Positions 51,995-63,700 are shown, counted from the first letter of the stretch. The stretch: 64,000 bases of DNA from Flavobacterium sp. Root901 (GCF_001429765.1 NZ_LMJB01000007.1:58779-122778); one strand, 5' to 3'. Notes: generated from the sequence alone by a model not told the origin. Numbers and translations: made by a program.

Positions 51995-52012
51995 ATTTAT
52001 TAGAATTTAATT

Positions 52013-52984
52013 TTAAGAAACCTTACTAATCGCTTTTACAAAATAAGGCGAATCGTTCCAGCGTATTTTTCTGTAGGCAAAGTCTTTTTTTAGTGCTTCG
52101 GGAAGACAGTTCCAGATGGCTTCATTCATTTTTTCCAATAATAGTTTTTTTGAAAAAGAATCTGAAACAACTAAGCTGATTTCACGGACAGGAACCGGTT
52201 CTTTAAAAGGTTTAAAAAGTCCTGATTGTGCTTCATTTAAAATAGAAAGCTGTGGAATAATCGCAAATCCTAAATGCGCACGAACAAGGTTTTTTAAAGT
52301 CTCTATCGAATTGATATCATACGTAAACTGTTCTTTAATTTTATCTGATGTTTTTAATCCGCAGATATCGAGAAGCTGTGCATTGTAACAATATTCATGA
52401 TGAAGTAATAACAATTCTGTTTTATCTCCGGGCTGAAGTTCATAAAACTCTTCCCCAGCCAATGGATGTCCCTGATTTAAATAAGCTACAAACGGCTCTT
52501 TAAAAATAACATGTTCAATCAAATTAGGGTTTCCGGTGGGTGTAGCCATAATCGCAACATCTATCGCCCCAATTTCTAAATCCCTCATTAAATGTCCCGT
52601 GTAGCCTTCTTTAATTGTAAAATGTACTTTTGGAGCGGCTTCTTTCATTGCATTAATAAACAATGGAATAAGATACGGTGACAGAGTGGAAATAATTCCT
52701 AATTTCAATTCTCCTTCCAGAAGATTTTTTTCATTTACCACAAAATCCCGAATTTCATCTGCTTCACGGAGAATTTTTCTGGCTTTATTGATAATCTCAG
52801 TTCCGAGAATGGTTGGCGTTAAAGGCACTTTATTACGATCAAAAATCTTAATCCCGATTTCTTCTTCGAGGTTTTTTAACTGAATTGTCAATCCAGGCTG
52901 TGTTACCATACAGACTTCGGCTGCTCTTGCAAAATGCCTTTCGTCGTCTAAGGCCACTATATATTTTAACTGCTGAATAGTCAT
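52013..52984 (-). CDS. oxyR: OxyR-like LysR-family peroxide sensor
   Basis: The 323-residue protein begins with the LysR helix-turn-helix (LKYIVALDDERHFARAAEVCMVTQPGLTIQLKNLEEEIG) and continues into a two-lobed sensor domain. It has cysteines at residues 199 and 208 (HHEYCYNAQLLDICGL), exactly the numbering and C-x8-C spacing of the redox pair of E. coli OxyR, which forms a disulfide with peroxide. No catalase or Dps gene is adjacent; the OsmC gene 1.5 kb away is a possible target. Confidence 0.88.
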   Translation of the reverse strand: MTIQQLKYIVALDDERHFARAAEVCMVTQPGLTIQLKNLEEEIGIKIFDRNKVPLTPTILGTEIINKARKILREADEIRDFVVNEKNLLEGELKLGIISTLSPYLIPLFINAMKEAAPKVHFTIKEGYTGHLMRDLEIGAIDVAIMATPTGNPNLIEHVIFKEPFVAYLNQGHPLAGEEFYELQPGDKTELLLLHHEYCYNAQLLDICGLKTSDKIKEQFTYDINSIETLKNLVRAHLGFAIIPQLSILNEAQSGLFKPFKEPVPVREISLVVSDSFSKKLLLEKMNEAIWNCLPEALKKDFAYRKIRWNDSPYFVKAISKVS

Positions 52985-53268
52985 TGATGTCGTTTCTGAA
53001 ATACTGAGACGCTAAGGTACTAAGTTTTTTTCCTTTTACAGATGGTTCGTTTTTGTGTGATTGAAAAATAATATAATCTAATGAATTAAAACCACTATGT
53101 TAAAGTTTTACAAAAGCTCTTAATTCTAAAACCAGAAATATACAATTTATCGTACATATATAAAATGGTATCTGGGAGTGAGGTAAATTCAAATGGTATT
53201 TGTTTTTGGAGCATATTGGGTTTATCATTCTTAAAATATCATTTTGATGTTCCACTTAATATTTAATC
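52985..53268. other. Intergenic region upstream of the oxyR-like gene
   Basis: About 280 AT-rich bases; nothing coding. Neither an OxyR-type operator nor a TAnnTTTG box stands out on the minus strand. Confidence 0.4.
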
Positions 53269-53294
53269 AAAAAGCGATCTGAATCAGATCGCTT
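53269..53294 (-). terminator. Terminator of the GNAT-MarR operon
   Basis: AAAAGCGATCTGA / TCAGATCGCTTTT, a perfect hairpin bounded by A and T runs, 22 bases past the MarR stop. Confidence 0.85.
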
Positions 53295-53316
53295 TTCTTT
53301 TTATTATTTTAAAAAT

Positions 53317-53802
53317 TTACTTCTTCTCTTCGCTTTTTAGCTGCAAAGCACGCTGTAAAAAACTCTGATGCATGATTTTATTTTCGGCTTCATTAATGGC
53401 CTGAAACAGATTATTTTGATTATCCGCAATATCACTCAGCACTTTTTTCATTACATCCCAAACCGGCTTCATTTGTTCAATTAGCTCCTGCCCTTTTGAT
53501 GTCAGCTGAATAAGTCTTTTGCGTTCGTCAATTTTATCTTTTTTAGACCGGATCAGTTTTTGTTTTTCGAGTTCCTTCAATAAACTTATGGTTGAAGGAT
53601 GCGTGTAACCAATTTCATTAGCGATTTCAACAACGCTCAAAACATCTTTATAATATAAAGTATAAATAACAGGAAACCATTTGGGTTCAAAATCAATTCC
53701 GTATGATTTATAAAATAAAGCACCGTCTTTCCGCAATTGTTCACTTAGTCGCTGAAGCCTGGTCGAAATGGCCAATATTCCTGATTCGTCTATAATATTC
53801 AT
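53317..53802 (-). CDS. MarR-family transcriptional regulator
   Basis: A 161-residue MarR protein: ILAISTRLQRLSEQLRKD, then a winged helix (DVLSVVEIANEIGYTHPSTISLLKELEKQKLIRSKKDKIDERKRLIQL). Start taken as the ATG at 53802, two bases after the acetyltransferase stop; an earlier ATG would overlap that gene. It probably represses its own operon through the palindrome overlapping the promoter at 54317-54331. Ligand unknown. Confidence 0.9.
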   Translation of the reverse strand: MNIIDESGILAISTRLQRLSEQLRKDGALFYKSYGIDFEPKWFPVIYTLYYKDVLSVVEIANEIGYTHPSTISLLKELEKQKLIRSKKDKIDERKRLIQLTSKGQELIEQMKPVWDVMKKVLSDIADNQNNLFQAINEAENKIMHQSFLQRALQLKSEEKK

Positions 53803-53804
53803 AG

Positions 53805-54296
53805 TTATTTCTTTAAAGTTAAATGACAAAATACATTGTCTGGTGCCATTAAAGGAAATGCTTTTGGAAGTTCTTCTTTATTGATCCGTACAAAATTATT
53901 CTTCTCATAAAAACGCAATGCCGCTTCTAATATCGAAACAGTTCCCAAATATAAATCATTGATTTTGTTTTCCTGACTATAAGCAATCAAAGTCTCTAAT
54001 AATTTCTGCGCTATTGAAAATTCTTTTCCGCGAAATTCTTTTTTCACAAACATCTTTCTAATTGCTGCGGCATTATCCGCAAATTTTACCAAAGCAATAG
54101 TTCCCACTAATTCATCATTTATAAAAGCTCCCCAAAAACCTCCTCCTCCAGCATAATAAAAGCTGTCTATATGGAATAAATCCGGCTGGTCTTCGATAGT
54201 AATGGGAACGTTAAACTCTTTTTGCTGAATGTTTAATATCAAATCAACAATGGCATTTGAATATTCGTTTTCGATAGGTTTAATAACTGGATACAT
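53805..54296 (-). CDS. GNAT-family N-acetyltransferase
   Basis: The 163-residue protein shows the GNAT fold: FWGAFINDELVGTIALVKFADNAAAIRKMFVKKEFRGKEFSIAQKLLE, including the acetyl-CoA-binding FRGKEF-type pyrophosphate loop, and the late LYLGTVSILEAALRFYEKNNF. Substrate unknown. First gene of a two-gene operon with the MarR regulator; small acetyltransferases paired with MarR often modify the inducing compound. Confidence 0.88.
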   Translation of the reverse strand: MYPVIKPIENEYSNAIVDLILNIQQKEFNVPITIEDQPDLFHIDSFYYAGGGGFWGAFINDELVGTIALVKFADNAAAIRKMFVKKEFRGKEFSIAQKLLETLIAYSQENKINDLYLGTVSILEAALRFYEKNNFVRINKEELPKAFPLMAPDNVFCHLTLKK

Positions 54297-54316
54297 AACT
54301 TTAAAATTTTATATTA

Positions 54317-54331
54317 CAAAACTACGTAGTT
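54317..54331 (-). promoter_or_regulatory. GNAT-MarR promoter with palindromic operator
   Basis: TAGTTTTG (54324-54317, minus strand) is a TAnnTTTG box 20 bases before the acetyltransferase start. The perfect palindrome AACTACGTAGTT (54320-54331) overlaps it, the usual place for a MarR autorepressor. Confidence 0.75.
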
Positions 54332-54480
54332 AAATACATAAATAAAAATTTTTATTCAATTTTATGATTTTTAATACTTTTGTCAGGATGAAGACAGGAA
54401 TGGATTTAAACAAAAATGACTCTTCGCAAAAGATAAAAAATAATTAAAAGAACTACTTATATTTATTAGAATTTAAAATC

Positions 54481-54825
54481 ATGGCAAGAAATCAAAAAGA
54501 AGAGTTTCAGGCGCTTCAGGATACTTTATATGTTTTGGGAGGAAAATGGAAACTTCCTATTATAAATTCAATTTGTAACGGAAATAATCGCTTTAAGGAA
54601 ATTAAAGAAAGTATTCCCGGAATTACTGCCAGAATGTTATCAAAGGAATTGAAAGATATGGAAATGAATAATCTGGTAAAAAGAACTGAAGACCGTGATG
54701 CAAAAATTTCGATTCTATATGAGTCTACATCCTATTGCCAGTCTTTTGGGCCTATTATTTCAGAAATGATTAAATGGGGAATTTCTCATCGGGATCATAT
54801 CAAAAACAGAGGAACAAAGATTTAA
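54481..54825 (+). CDS. HxlR-family transcriptional regulator
   Basis: The 114-residue winged-helix protein fits HxlR/YodB: LYVLGGKWKLPIINSICNGNNRFKEIKESIPGITARMLSKELKDMEMNNLVKRT, then SILYESTSYCQSFGPIISEMIKWG. YodB-type members sense quinones and electrophiles through an N-terminal cysteine; here the only candidates are the Cys in ICNGNN and in SYCQS. TACTTTTG at 54375-54382 may be its promoter. No target gene is adjacent. Confidence 0.9.
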   Translation: MARNQKEEFQALQDTLYVLGGKWKLPIINSICNGNNRFKEIKESIPGITARMLSKELKDMEMNNLVKRTEDRDAKISILYESTSYCQSFGPIISEMIKWGISHRDHIKNRGTKI

Positions 54826-55032
54826 AACATCTTCTTACCAGTCTGGAAGGAAAATCAAAAAATACTGAAATTTTATTTTTACCTAAATAAAAGATTCTCA
54901 AAACGTTAAAGCATTTTCAATTACAATATTTTAAAACTCTGGAAAATTGTTAAAACTGAATTATCAATTTACTCGTAAGTACGAAGGATTAGATATTTAG
55001 TTAATCATTTATTTCTATTAATTTTAAAAGAT

Positions 55033-55287
55033 TTGATTGTGGATAAATTGTGTGTTCAGAGATTAAAAAAAACCTTAACCTATCTGGAAAGTAAACAACG
55101 TGAACTAAAAAGACAAAATGATAACGACACAAGAAGTATCGAATCCATGATTAAATATTTAAAAAAAGATATGCTGGAACAATTTAATCTATCTGATTAC
55201 GATATCTACATAAAAGAAGAAGCAAAAAACACTGATATCTTTATTCGCAGTGTTAAAAATATAATCGACGAAAATTCGTCCTGCTAA
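55033..55287 (+). CDS. Small hypothetical protein, helical
   Basis: A frame of up to 84 codons, highly charged and helical (LKKTLTYLESKQRELKRQND, SMIKYLKKDMLEQF), followed by a terminator. It has no ATG: the start is TTG at 55033 or GTG at 55039. I do not recognise it. The terminator 29 bases after the stop and the coherent composition favour a real gene. Confidence 0.5.
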   Translation: MIVDKLCVQRLKKTLTYLESKQRELKRQNDNDTRSIESMIKYLKKDMLEQFNLSDYDIYIKEEAKNTDIFIRSVKNIIDENSSC

Positions 55288-55316
55288 AAACAAATATCTT
55301 TTTAGATATTCCAAAA

Positions 55317-55378
55317 AACTGTCATGAACTTTTACCAGCCTTTACAGGTATGAAAATAGTTCTTGACAGTTTTTTTTA
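55317..55378 (+). terminator. Terminator after the small helical protein
   Basis: AACTGTCATGAACT and AGTTCTTGACAGTT pair at 13 of 14 positions across a 27-base loop, followed by eight Ts. Confidence 0.8.
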
Positions 55379-55901
55379 TGCTATAAATCAATATATTATA
55401 CAATAATATTTTTTATTTACCTCAAAAAATTCTGATAAATATTTCGTTTTTATTTGTAAGCTTTTATTTATCTTTATTTTATCCTTGCTTATAAGGAGAC
55501 TTATACACCATGTTTTTTTAAGTTAAATTGAATATGATATAACTTGATTTACGCAAAAAATCTTAAAAATTACCTTACAAGCCTTTATACTTAAATCTGT
55601 TTCATGACAAGAAAAACCTGTTTTGTGACATATTTTTCCTTGTTAAACTGTTTGAGATTTAATTTTAAACCTGATTAAAAAAGCATTTTTTTCGCATGAG
55701 CTAACTGCAGTCATGTTTTTACAAAAATGAAGATTGGAATTGTTATTTAATTTTTGATCAAAAACACGTAAAAACACCTGTTTTTAAAATGCTTACAAAC
55801 AGTAATTTAGCTTTTTTAGAAATAAAAATCAGATTTAATGATTTATCTGATCATTAATTTAAATATTCAAAACTAACATTAACCAATTAAATTAAAAAAT
55901 T
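55379..55901. other. AT-rich intergenic region before the tail-collar gene
   Basis: About 520 bases with no gene. An inverted repeat ATCAGA ... TCTGAT at 55830-55852 is 50 bases before the next gene and could be an operator. No good -7 box was seen. Confidence 0.4.
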
Positions 55902-56495
55902 ATGAATGAAGTTTTCTTAGGATCAATTATGGCTTTTGGATTTACCTTTAACCCAAGAGGCTGGCAAACTTGTAGTGGCCAATTTATATCAATATCTCAA
56001 AACAGTGCTCTTTTTGCATTACTTGGCACTACTTATGGTGGAAATGGCCAAACTACTTTTGCCTTACCAGATTTAAGAGGCCGAAGCATGGTGGGTGTTG
56101 GTAACGGACCTGGCTTAACCCCTATTGTTTATGGACAAGTTGGTGGAACTGAAAACATGACACTGACATTAAACAATATGCCAATGCACAATCACCAACT
56201 TCTTCCGGGAACTGGTGCTGGTCAGGTAAATGTAGCTACTAATGCACTTGCTGCTACAGGAGGAGCAATTACTAACGATACTGATGGTGGGGCAAACTCT
56301 TTTGCAGCAGGTGGCTCAACACCAAATATTTACAGTGAGCCAGGTACAGGTACTGCTAAAATTGGAGGTATAACTACTGCTATCTCTGGTTCTACAGGTA
56401 TTGCTGGAGCCTCACAGGCATTTAGTATTAGAGACCCATACTTGGGTATTAATTTATGCATTGCTATGGAAGGAATTTTCCCTTCCCGTAACTAA
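55902..56495 (+). CDS. Phage tail-collar domain protein (MdpB type)
   Basis: The 197-residue protein carries the tail-collar signature: GSIMAFGFTFNPRGWQTCSGQFISISQNSALFALLGTTYGGNGQTTFALPDLRGRSMVG, and a C-terminal DPYLGINLCIAMEGIFPSRN. This domain occurs in phage tail fibres and in bacterial microcystin-dependent-type proteins, often at the cell surface. No signal peptide is visible and no other phage gene is near, so it is a host protein of this family. A terminator follows. Confidence 0.9.
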   Translation: MNEVFLGSIMAFGFTFNPRGWQTCSGQFISISQNSALFALLGTTYGGNGQTTFALPDLRGRSMVGVGNGPGLTPIVYGQVGGTENMTLTLNNMPMHNHQLLPGTGAGQVNVATNALAATGGAITNDTDGGANSFAAGGSTPNIYSEPGTGTAKIGGITTAISGSTGIAGASQAFSIRDPYLGINLCIAMEGIFPSRN

Positions 56496-56507
56496 TATCA
56501 AATTATA

Positions 56508-56540
56508 AAAACAGAGGTATTCCTGCCTCTGTTTTTTTTT
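56508..56540 (+). terminator. Terminator of the tail-collar gene
   Basis: AAACAGAGG / CCTCTGTTT with a 9-base loop and a long T run, 13 bases past the stop codon. Confidence 0.88.
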
Positions 56541-56551
56541 AATATAATTTT

Positions 56552-57688
56552 ATGGATAACGACATCAAAATAGGAATTTTAATTCCAAAGTCACAACAGT
56601 ATCCCGGTCTGGATAAAGATTTTATGAGAGGATTAAAACTAAATGCTCTTAATGTAAAATTCTTTGTCGAAAGTATTGGTATTTGTACAGACGAGAAAAT
56701 CATAATTGAGAAAATTCAGAAATTAAATTTTCAGGAAGATGTGTCTATTATTATAGGTTTTTTTGGTCATTATAATGTAGCCGAGGTTTATAAATATGCT
56801 TCAAATAATGATATTTTATTAATAGCAGCAGATTTGGGAGCAACATTACCTTATGAAACTGTAACTCCAAAAGGGGTTTATATCAATTCATTTGGATTAA
56901 CTGAATCCTGCTACCATTTAGGAAATTATCTGACAACAAACAAAAAGTATAAAAAAATTGCCACTTCGACTTCGTTCTATGACTCTGGTTATGGTATGAT
57001 GAGCGCTATTGAATATGCATTTAAGGAAGAAAGTAATTTTTCAGGACATTACATTACTCCTTTTGTACCCAGAGAAGATGAAGCCTTATATATGGATCAG
57101 ATCATTAATACTCAAGAACCTGATGCCGTTTTTGCATTTTACAGCGGTCTATATGCCGAAGAAAATGCTGGTTTTGTAAGTCAAAATAAGATTACGCAAA
57201 AATATCCTTTTTATGTAACTCCTTTTTTTATCAATGATAAAATATTAGAAAACTACAAAACCAATCCGCACAATCTTTATGTTGTAAGTTCATGGATGCA
57301 AAATGATACTGAAACATTAGATTTTACCTCCGAATATCTAAATACTTATTCAGATAACCCATCTGTTTTTTCGATTTTAGGATACGAAAACGGACTGATA
57401 TTAAAGTACATAATTCAAAATACTAAGAACTTTAGTTTTAATTCTTTAATTGAGGAAATAGAGAATTTAAATATTGCCGGTCCAAGAGGGACAATTTCTT
57501 TTGATAAGGAAACTAACAGAACAATATTTAATCATCATATCTACGAATTAAATTTAGATTCTCTCAATAATATAAGCTTTAGAAAAATAGAAACATTCAT
57601 TAATGATGGACATTTTATTAAGGCTTTTACTTTATCTGCAAAACCTGATAAAATAAGCGGTTGGCAAAATGCTTACTTATGTCATTAA
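56552..57688 (+). CDS. Type I periplasmic-binding-fold protein without a signal peptide
   Basis: The 378-residue protein has the Leu/Ile/Val-binding-protein fold: IKIGILIPKSQQYPGLDKDFMRGLKL, a central IIIGFFGHYNVAEVYKYA hinge, SFYDSGYGMMSAIEYAF and AGPRGTISFDKETN near the end. It begins MDNDIKIG with no signal peptide, so it would stay in the cytoplasm or be exported another way. No ABC transporter genes are nearby. It lies between the tail-collar gene and the repeat adhesin, 14 bases from the latter, which suggests shared expression with it. Confidence 0.8.
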   Translation: MDNDIKIGILIPKSQQYPGLDKDFMRGLKLNALNVKFFVESIGICTDEKIIIEKIQKLNFQEDVSIIIGFFGHYNVAEVYKYASNNDILLIAADLGATLPYETVTPKGVYINSFGLTESCYHLGNYLTTNKKYKKIATSTSFYDSGYGMMSAIEYAFKEESNFSGHYITPFVPREDEALYMDQIINTQEPDAVFAFYSGLYAEENAGFVSQNKITQKYPFYVTPFFINDKILENYKTNPHNLYVVSSWMQNDTETLDFTSEYLNTYSDNPSVFSILGYENGLILKYIIQNTKNFSFNSLIEEIENLNIAGPRGTISFDKETNRTIFNHHIYELNLDSLNNISFRKIETFINDGHFIKAFTLSAKPDKISGWQNAYLCH

Positions 57689-57702
57689 CTAAAACGTATG
57701 TT

Positions 57703-60700
57703 ATGAAAAAAAAATTACTCTTATTTATTACGCTCTTTTGTCTTTTTGGCGTGTTTCAAAACACAAAAGCGCAGACTTTAGCACCTGGCGATATAGCCTT
57801 TATAGGTTTTAATATTGGAGGACCGGATGGCTTTAGTTTTATAACTCTGAAACCTATACCCGCCGGTGAAATAGTTTATTTTACCGAAGAAGGTTTATAC
57901 AGTGGTGGCTGGATAAACAGCTCAGAACCTCATATAAAATGGACAGTTCCTGCGGGGGTAACCTGTGGAAAAATTATTTCTTTAATAGAAAGTAGTGTAA
58001 CACCAAATACTTTTACCGTAACAGGAGGATCTGCCAGTGATTTTGTGATTAATCCTGTAGGTCCTGCTTATAATTTTAATTTATCTGCAGGAGATCAAAT
58101 GCTGGCCTATCAAAGTGCTGATAATAGTATGAGGCCTACAATTTCTCCAGCTACTATAACATTTATAGCGGGAATTCACGGTGATTACAATGCTGGAAAT
58201 TATGACAGTGTTACACACTGGAATAGCTCTGCGCTAACAGGCACTGGAGGTGGTGCTGAAAGTATAATACCTCCAGGACTAACAGATGGAGTTAATTGTG
58301 TCGCTCTATTTCCAGGAATAACCGAACCAAGTCAGTTTTTTGCAAAATATACTGGTAGCTTAACAGGCTCAGCTTCAACTTTAAGAACAAGTATCAACAC
58401 CTATAGCAACTGGGTTTCTCCTGCAACTGATCAGGGAATTTTACCTAGTAATTATAGCCCAAGTGTAACTTGTGCTGTTGCTCCAACAGTAGCTTCTACA
58501 ACCGCGACAGCTGTTAAGTCAGTTTCTGCAACACTCGGCGGAAATGTTACTGCTGATGGCGGCGACCCTTCGATAGAAAGAGGTATCGTCTGGGCTACAA
58601 CGGCAAATCCAACTACCTCAAATAATAAAGTTCAAATTGGAACAGGGACAGGAACATTTAGTAATGTTGTAACGGGATTTCCTGCTGCAACAACTATTAA
58701 TTTTAGGGCCTATGCTATAAATAGCGGAGGAACAAGTTACGGAAACAACTTAACCTTTACGACTGGAGCTGCATTAACTGCTCCGGCAACAATATCCAAG
58801 ACAGATGTAAGCTGTAATGGCGGTTCTAATGGTACTGCTACTATTATTGGATCTGGAGGAACAACTCCTTATACATATTTATGGTCTAACAGCCAAACAA
58901 ATCCTACGGCAACTGGTCTTGCTGCCGGAACTTATAATGTAACCGTCACAGACGCTGAGTCTACACAAATAACAAGAAGTATTACAATAAATCAGCCAGC
59001 CGCAGCAGTAAACGCTACAGCTCTAACAACTCCGGTTTCTTGTTTTGGAGGTTCAAATGGTACTGCAACTGTTACACCATCAGGAGGTACATCTCCTTAT
59101 ACTTATTTATGGTCTGATGGACAAACAGCAGCGACTGCCGCTGGTCTTACTGCAGGAACCTACAGCGTAACTATTACTGATGACAACGGTTGTCCAAAAA
59201 CAGTAAGCAGCATTGTTGTCGGTGGTCCTGCGGCTGCATTAAGCGCAACATCTTCTGCAACTTCAGTTTCATGTTTTGGAGGATCTAACGGTACTGCAGC
59301 AGTAATTGCATCTGGCGGTACAGCTCCTTATAATTATTCATGGTCGCCCTTTGGCGGAACTGGTGCAACTGCTACAGGTCTTACAGCGGGAACGTACAGC
59401 GTGACAATTACAGATTCTAAATCTTGTACGCTTACTGTAAACAATATTATAGTAGGAGGACCATCATCTGCAATAACATCAACAACTTCTTCTACTCCGG
59501 TTTCTTGTTTTGGAGGCTCAAATGGAACTGCGACAGTTACACCATCAGGAGGTGGAGGTGGTTATACTTATTTATGGTCTAATGGAGCTACAACAGCTAC
59601 TGCAACCGGTCTTGCTGCCGGAACTTATAGTGTAACAGTTACTGATTCATTTAATTGTCAGCATATTAAAAATAATATCATAGTAGGAAGCCCGGCTGCG
59701 GCTGTAGGCGGAACAAGCTCTACAACTACGGTTTCATGTAACGGAGGTTCTAATGGTACTGCGACGGTTACTGCATCTGGCGGAACTGCTCCTTATACTT
59801 ATTTATGGTCTAATGGAGCTACCACTGCTACTGCATCCGGTCTTGCTTTCGGAATTTATAGTGTGACAATTACAGATTCTAAATCTTGCGCTTTTACTAT
59901 AAACAATATAATTGTTAATCAGCCAGCTGCATTGAGCGGAACACCATCTGCAACTGCAGTTTCATGTTTTGGAGGATCAAACGGTACTGCTACAATTATT
60001 GCATCTGGCGGTACAGCTCCTTATACTTATTCCTGGTCTCCTTCTGGCGGAACTGCTGCAACTGCGACTGGTCTTACTGCCGGAACTTACAGTGTGACAA
60101 TTACAGATTCTAAATCTTGTACACTTACTGTAAACAATATTATAGTAGGAAGTCCTGCCGCAGCATTAAGCGGAACACCATCGACTACACCGGTTTCTTG
60201 TTTTGGAGGTGCAAATGGTACTGCTTCAATTGTAGCTGCCGGAGGAACTGCTCCTTATACGTATTTATGGTCTAATACTGCTACAACGTCTACAGCAACT
60301 GGTCTTGCTGCAGGAAATTACAGTGTAACAATTACAGATAATAATTCTTGTACTTTTACGGTAAATAATATTGCTGTATCACAGCCAGCTATATTAAGTG
60401 GTACGGCCAGTACGACTTCTGTTTCATGCTTTGGAGGCGCAAATGGTACTGCAACAGTTACTGCATCTGGCGGAACTGCTCCTTATACCTATTCATGGTC
60501 GCCTTCCGGCGGAACTGCGGCAACTGCTACTGGTCTTACAGCCGGAACGTACAGCGTAACAATTACGGATGATAATTCTTGTACTTTTACTTTAAATAAT
60601 ATTATTATTAACGAACCAACTGCCGCATTAAGTGCAACAAATTCAAGCACTGCTGTTTCGTGTAATGGAGGGTCGAATGGTACGGCAACTGTTTTACCAT

Positions 60701-63700
60701 CAGGAGGAACATCTCCTTATACTTACCTGTGGTCGAATGGTGCTGTAACTGCAACTGCAACTGGACTTGCAGCAGGAACTTACAGCGTGACAATTACAGA
60801 TAATAATTCTTGTACTTTTACGGTGAATAATATTGCTGTAACGCAGCCAACTGCAATTACTGCAACTTCTTCTGTAACTTCAGTTTCATGTAATGGAGGA
60901 GCCAATGGCAGTGCAGCAATTGCTCCTGCAGGCGGTACATCTCCTTATACTTATTTATGGTCTGATGGACAAACAACAGCCGTAGCAACCGGACTTACAG
61001 CTGGTACCTATAGTGTTACAATTACAGATACTAATTCTTGTACATTTACTGTAAATAATATTATTGTTACACAGCCAACTGCATTAGGCGGTACAGCCAG
61101 CACAACCTCAGTTTCATGTTTCGGAGGTTCTAATGGTACTGCAACAGTTATTGCATCTGGCGGTACAGCTCCTTATACTTATTCATGGTCGCCTTCCGGC
61201 GGAACTGCCGCAACTGCGACTGGTCTTACAGCCGGAACATACAGCGTGGCAATTACAGATGATAATAGCTGTACTATAACAATAAACAATATCGTTGTGG
61301 GTGGTCCGGCAGCAGGTCTTGCTATCACATCTTCACAAACTGATGTTCTATGTAATGGCAGTCCAACCGGATCAGCTAGTGTTGCTGTTACGGGTGGTAC
61401 TGGTGCTTACACCTATTCTTGGTTGCCAACTGGAGGAACTGCTGCAAGTGCAACAGGATTAGCAGCCGGAACTTACACCGTGACAGTTACTGATGCTAAT
61501 AATTGTCAGGCTACACAATCAGTTACAATTTTAGAGCCGGCGGTTTTAACCGTTACACCGGCAGCGCAAACTGATATAGCCTGTTTTGGCGACAGTACAG
61601 GATCTGCTACTGTAACAGCAGCGGGAGGAACTGGAGCATATACCTATTCCTGGGCTCCGTCCGGAGGAACTGCTGCAACTGCAACTGGACTTTCTGCAGG
61701 AACTTATACCGTTACGGTTACTGATGCCAATAATTGTCAGGCATCTCAAAGTTTTATTATTAGTCAGCCATCTGCTGCGCTTACAGCTGTTTCAGGTGGA
61801 CAAAATAATGTTTCCTGTAATGGGGGAGCAAATGGATCTGCAACTGTAAATGTAACGGGCGGAACAGGTGGATACACCTATTCATGGGCACCTTCTGGAG
61901 GAACGGCTGCAACTGCTACCGGACTTTCTGCAGGAACTTACATCGTTACCGTTACTGATGCCAATAATTGTCAGACAACTCAAAACTTTAATATCCTACA
62001 ACCTAATGCTCTTACAGCAAGCATTGGTTCTCAGACTGATGTTTCTTGTAATGGTGGAGCAAATGGATCTGCAACAGTAAATGTAACAGGCGGAACCGGT
62101 GCTTATACTTATTTATGGGCTCCAGCCGGAGGAACGGCTGCAACTGCTTCTGGATTAAGTGCAGGAACTTATACAGTTACCATTACCGATACTAATACAT
62201 GCCAGACTACTCAAAGTTTTACTATAGGACAGCCTTTTGTTTTATCAGTTACACCATCGCAAACTAATGTGCTTTGTAATGGAACTGCAACGGGTACAGC
62301 AACTGTAACTGTTTCTGGCGGTACTCCGGGTTATACTTATTTATGGTCACCGTCTGGAGGAACAGCTGCAACTGCAACCGGACTTACTGCAGGAGCTTAT
62401 ACAGTTACTGCCACTGATGCTAATGGTTGTTTTACAACACAAAACTTTACAATCACTGAACCTGGCGTTTTAACAGCGACACAAAGTCAAACAGATGCAA
62501 CCTGCTCAACTGGCGGTATAGCTTCTGTGAATGTTAGCGGTGGTACAGGGCCTTATTCTTATTTATGGTCGCCATCTGGAGATACGACTCCTACGGCAAG
62601 CGGACTAACTGCCGGCATACATAGTGTTTTAATCACAGATTCTAATGGTTGTACATTAACTAAAAACTTTACGATTGGTACAACAAATACCCTTGTTGCA
62701 AGTACTTCTCAGATTGATGTATTATGCTTTGGCGATAATACTGGAACTGCAGCCGTAGTTCCAAGTGGAGCAACAGGACCCTTTACTTATGTCTGGTCAC
62801 CTTCTGGCGGAAATGCTGCGACAGCATCCAATCTTACAGCAGGCAATTATTCTGTAACGATTACTGCTTCTAACGGATGTTCAATCGTTAAAAACTTTAC
62901 GATTACAGAACCAACAGAACTTATCGTAACTCCAAACCCGCAGACAAATGTTTCTTGTAATGGAGGAGCAAACGGATCTGCAAGTGTTTCTGTTTCCGGA
63001 GGAACCGGAGCCTATACCTATTCATGGGCACCTGCCGGAGGAACTGCTGCAACTGCAACTGGATTAAGCGCAGGAACTTATACCGTAACAATTCAGGATG
63101 CAAACTTATGTACCAAAACGCAAAGCTTTACTATAACAGAGCCGGCTATTCTTGCTGCAACAACATCTCAAACTGATGTTTCTTGCAACGGAGGAACTAA
63201 CGGAACTGCAACAGTAAGTGTTACTGGAGGAACAGGAGCTTATACCTATTCATGGTCTCCAGCCGGAGGAACTGCTGCAACTGCTTCTGGGCTTGCTGCC
63301 GGAACTTATACGGTAACAATTACAGACGCTAATTCATGTATCGCAACTCAATCGGTTACAATTACTGAACCAGCTGTTCTTACTGCAACAGCATCTCAAA
63401 CAGATATTACTTGTAATGGTCTAAACAATGGAACTGCAGCAATAACTGCAGCCGGAGGAACAGCACCTTACACGTACTCATGGTCTCCTTCCGGAGGAAC
63501 CGCTGCAACTGCAACTGGATTATCTACAGGAACTTATACTGCAACAATTACAGATGCTAATGGATGTATCGCAACGCAATCAGTTACAATTGCTGAACCT
63601 TCTGCAATCGCTGTAACAGAAACCCACACAGATGTTTCTTGTAATAGTGGAGCAAACGGAACTGCAACAGTCAATGTAACGGGAGGAACAGGAGCTTATA

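Noticed and set aside
55902..56495. Prophage remnant based on the tail-collar domain
   Set aside because: No other phage structural, integrase or lysis gene is near; the domain is common in non-phage bacterial proteins.
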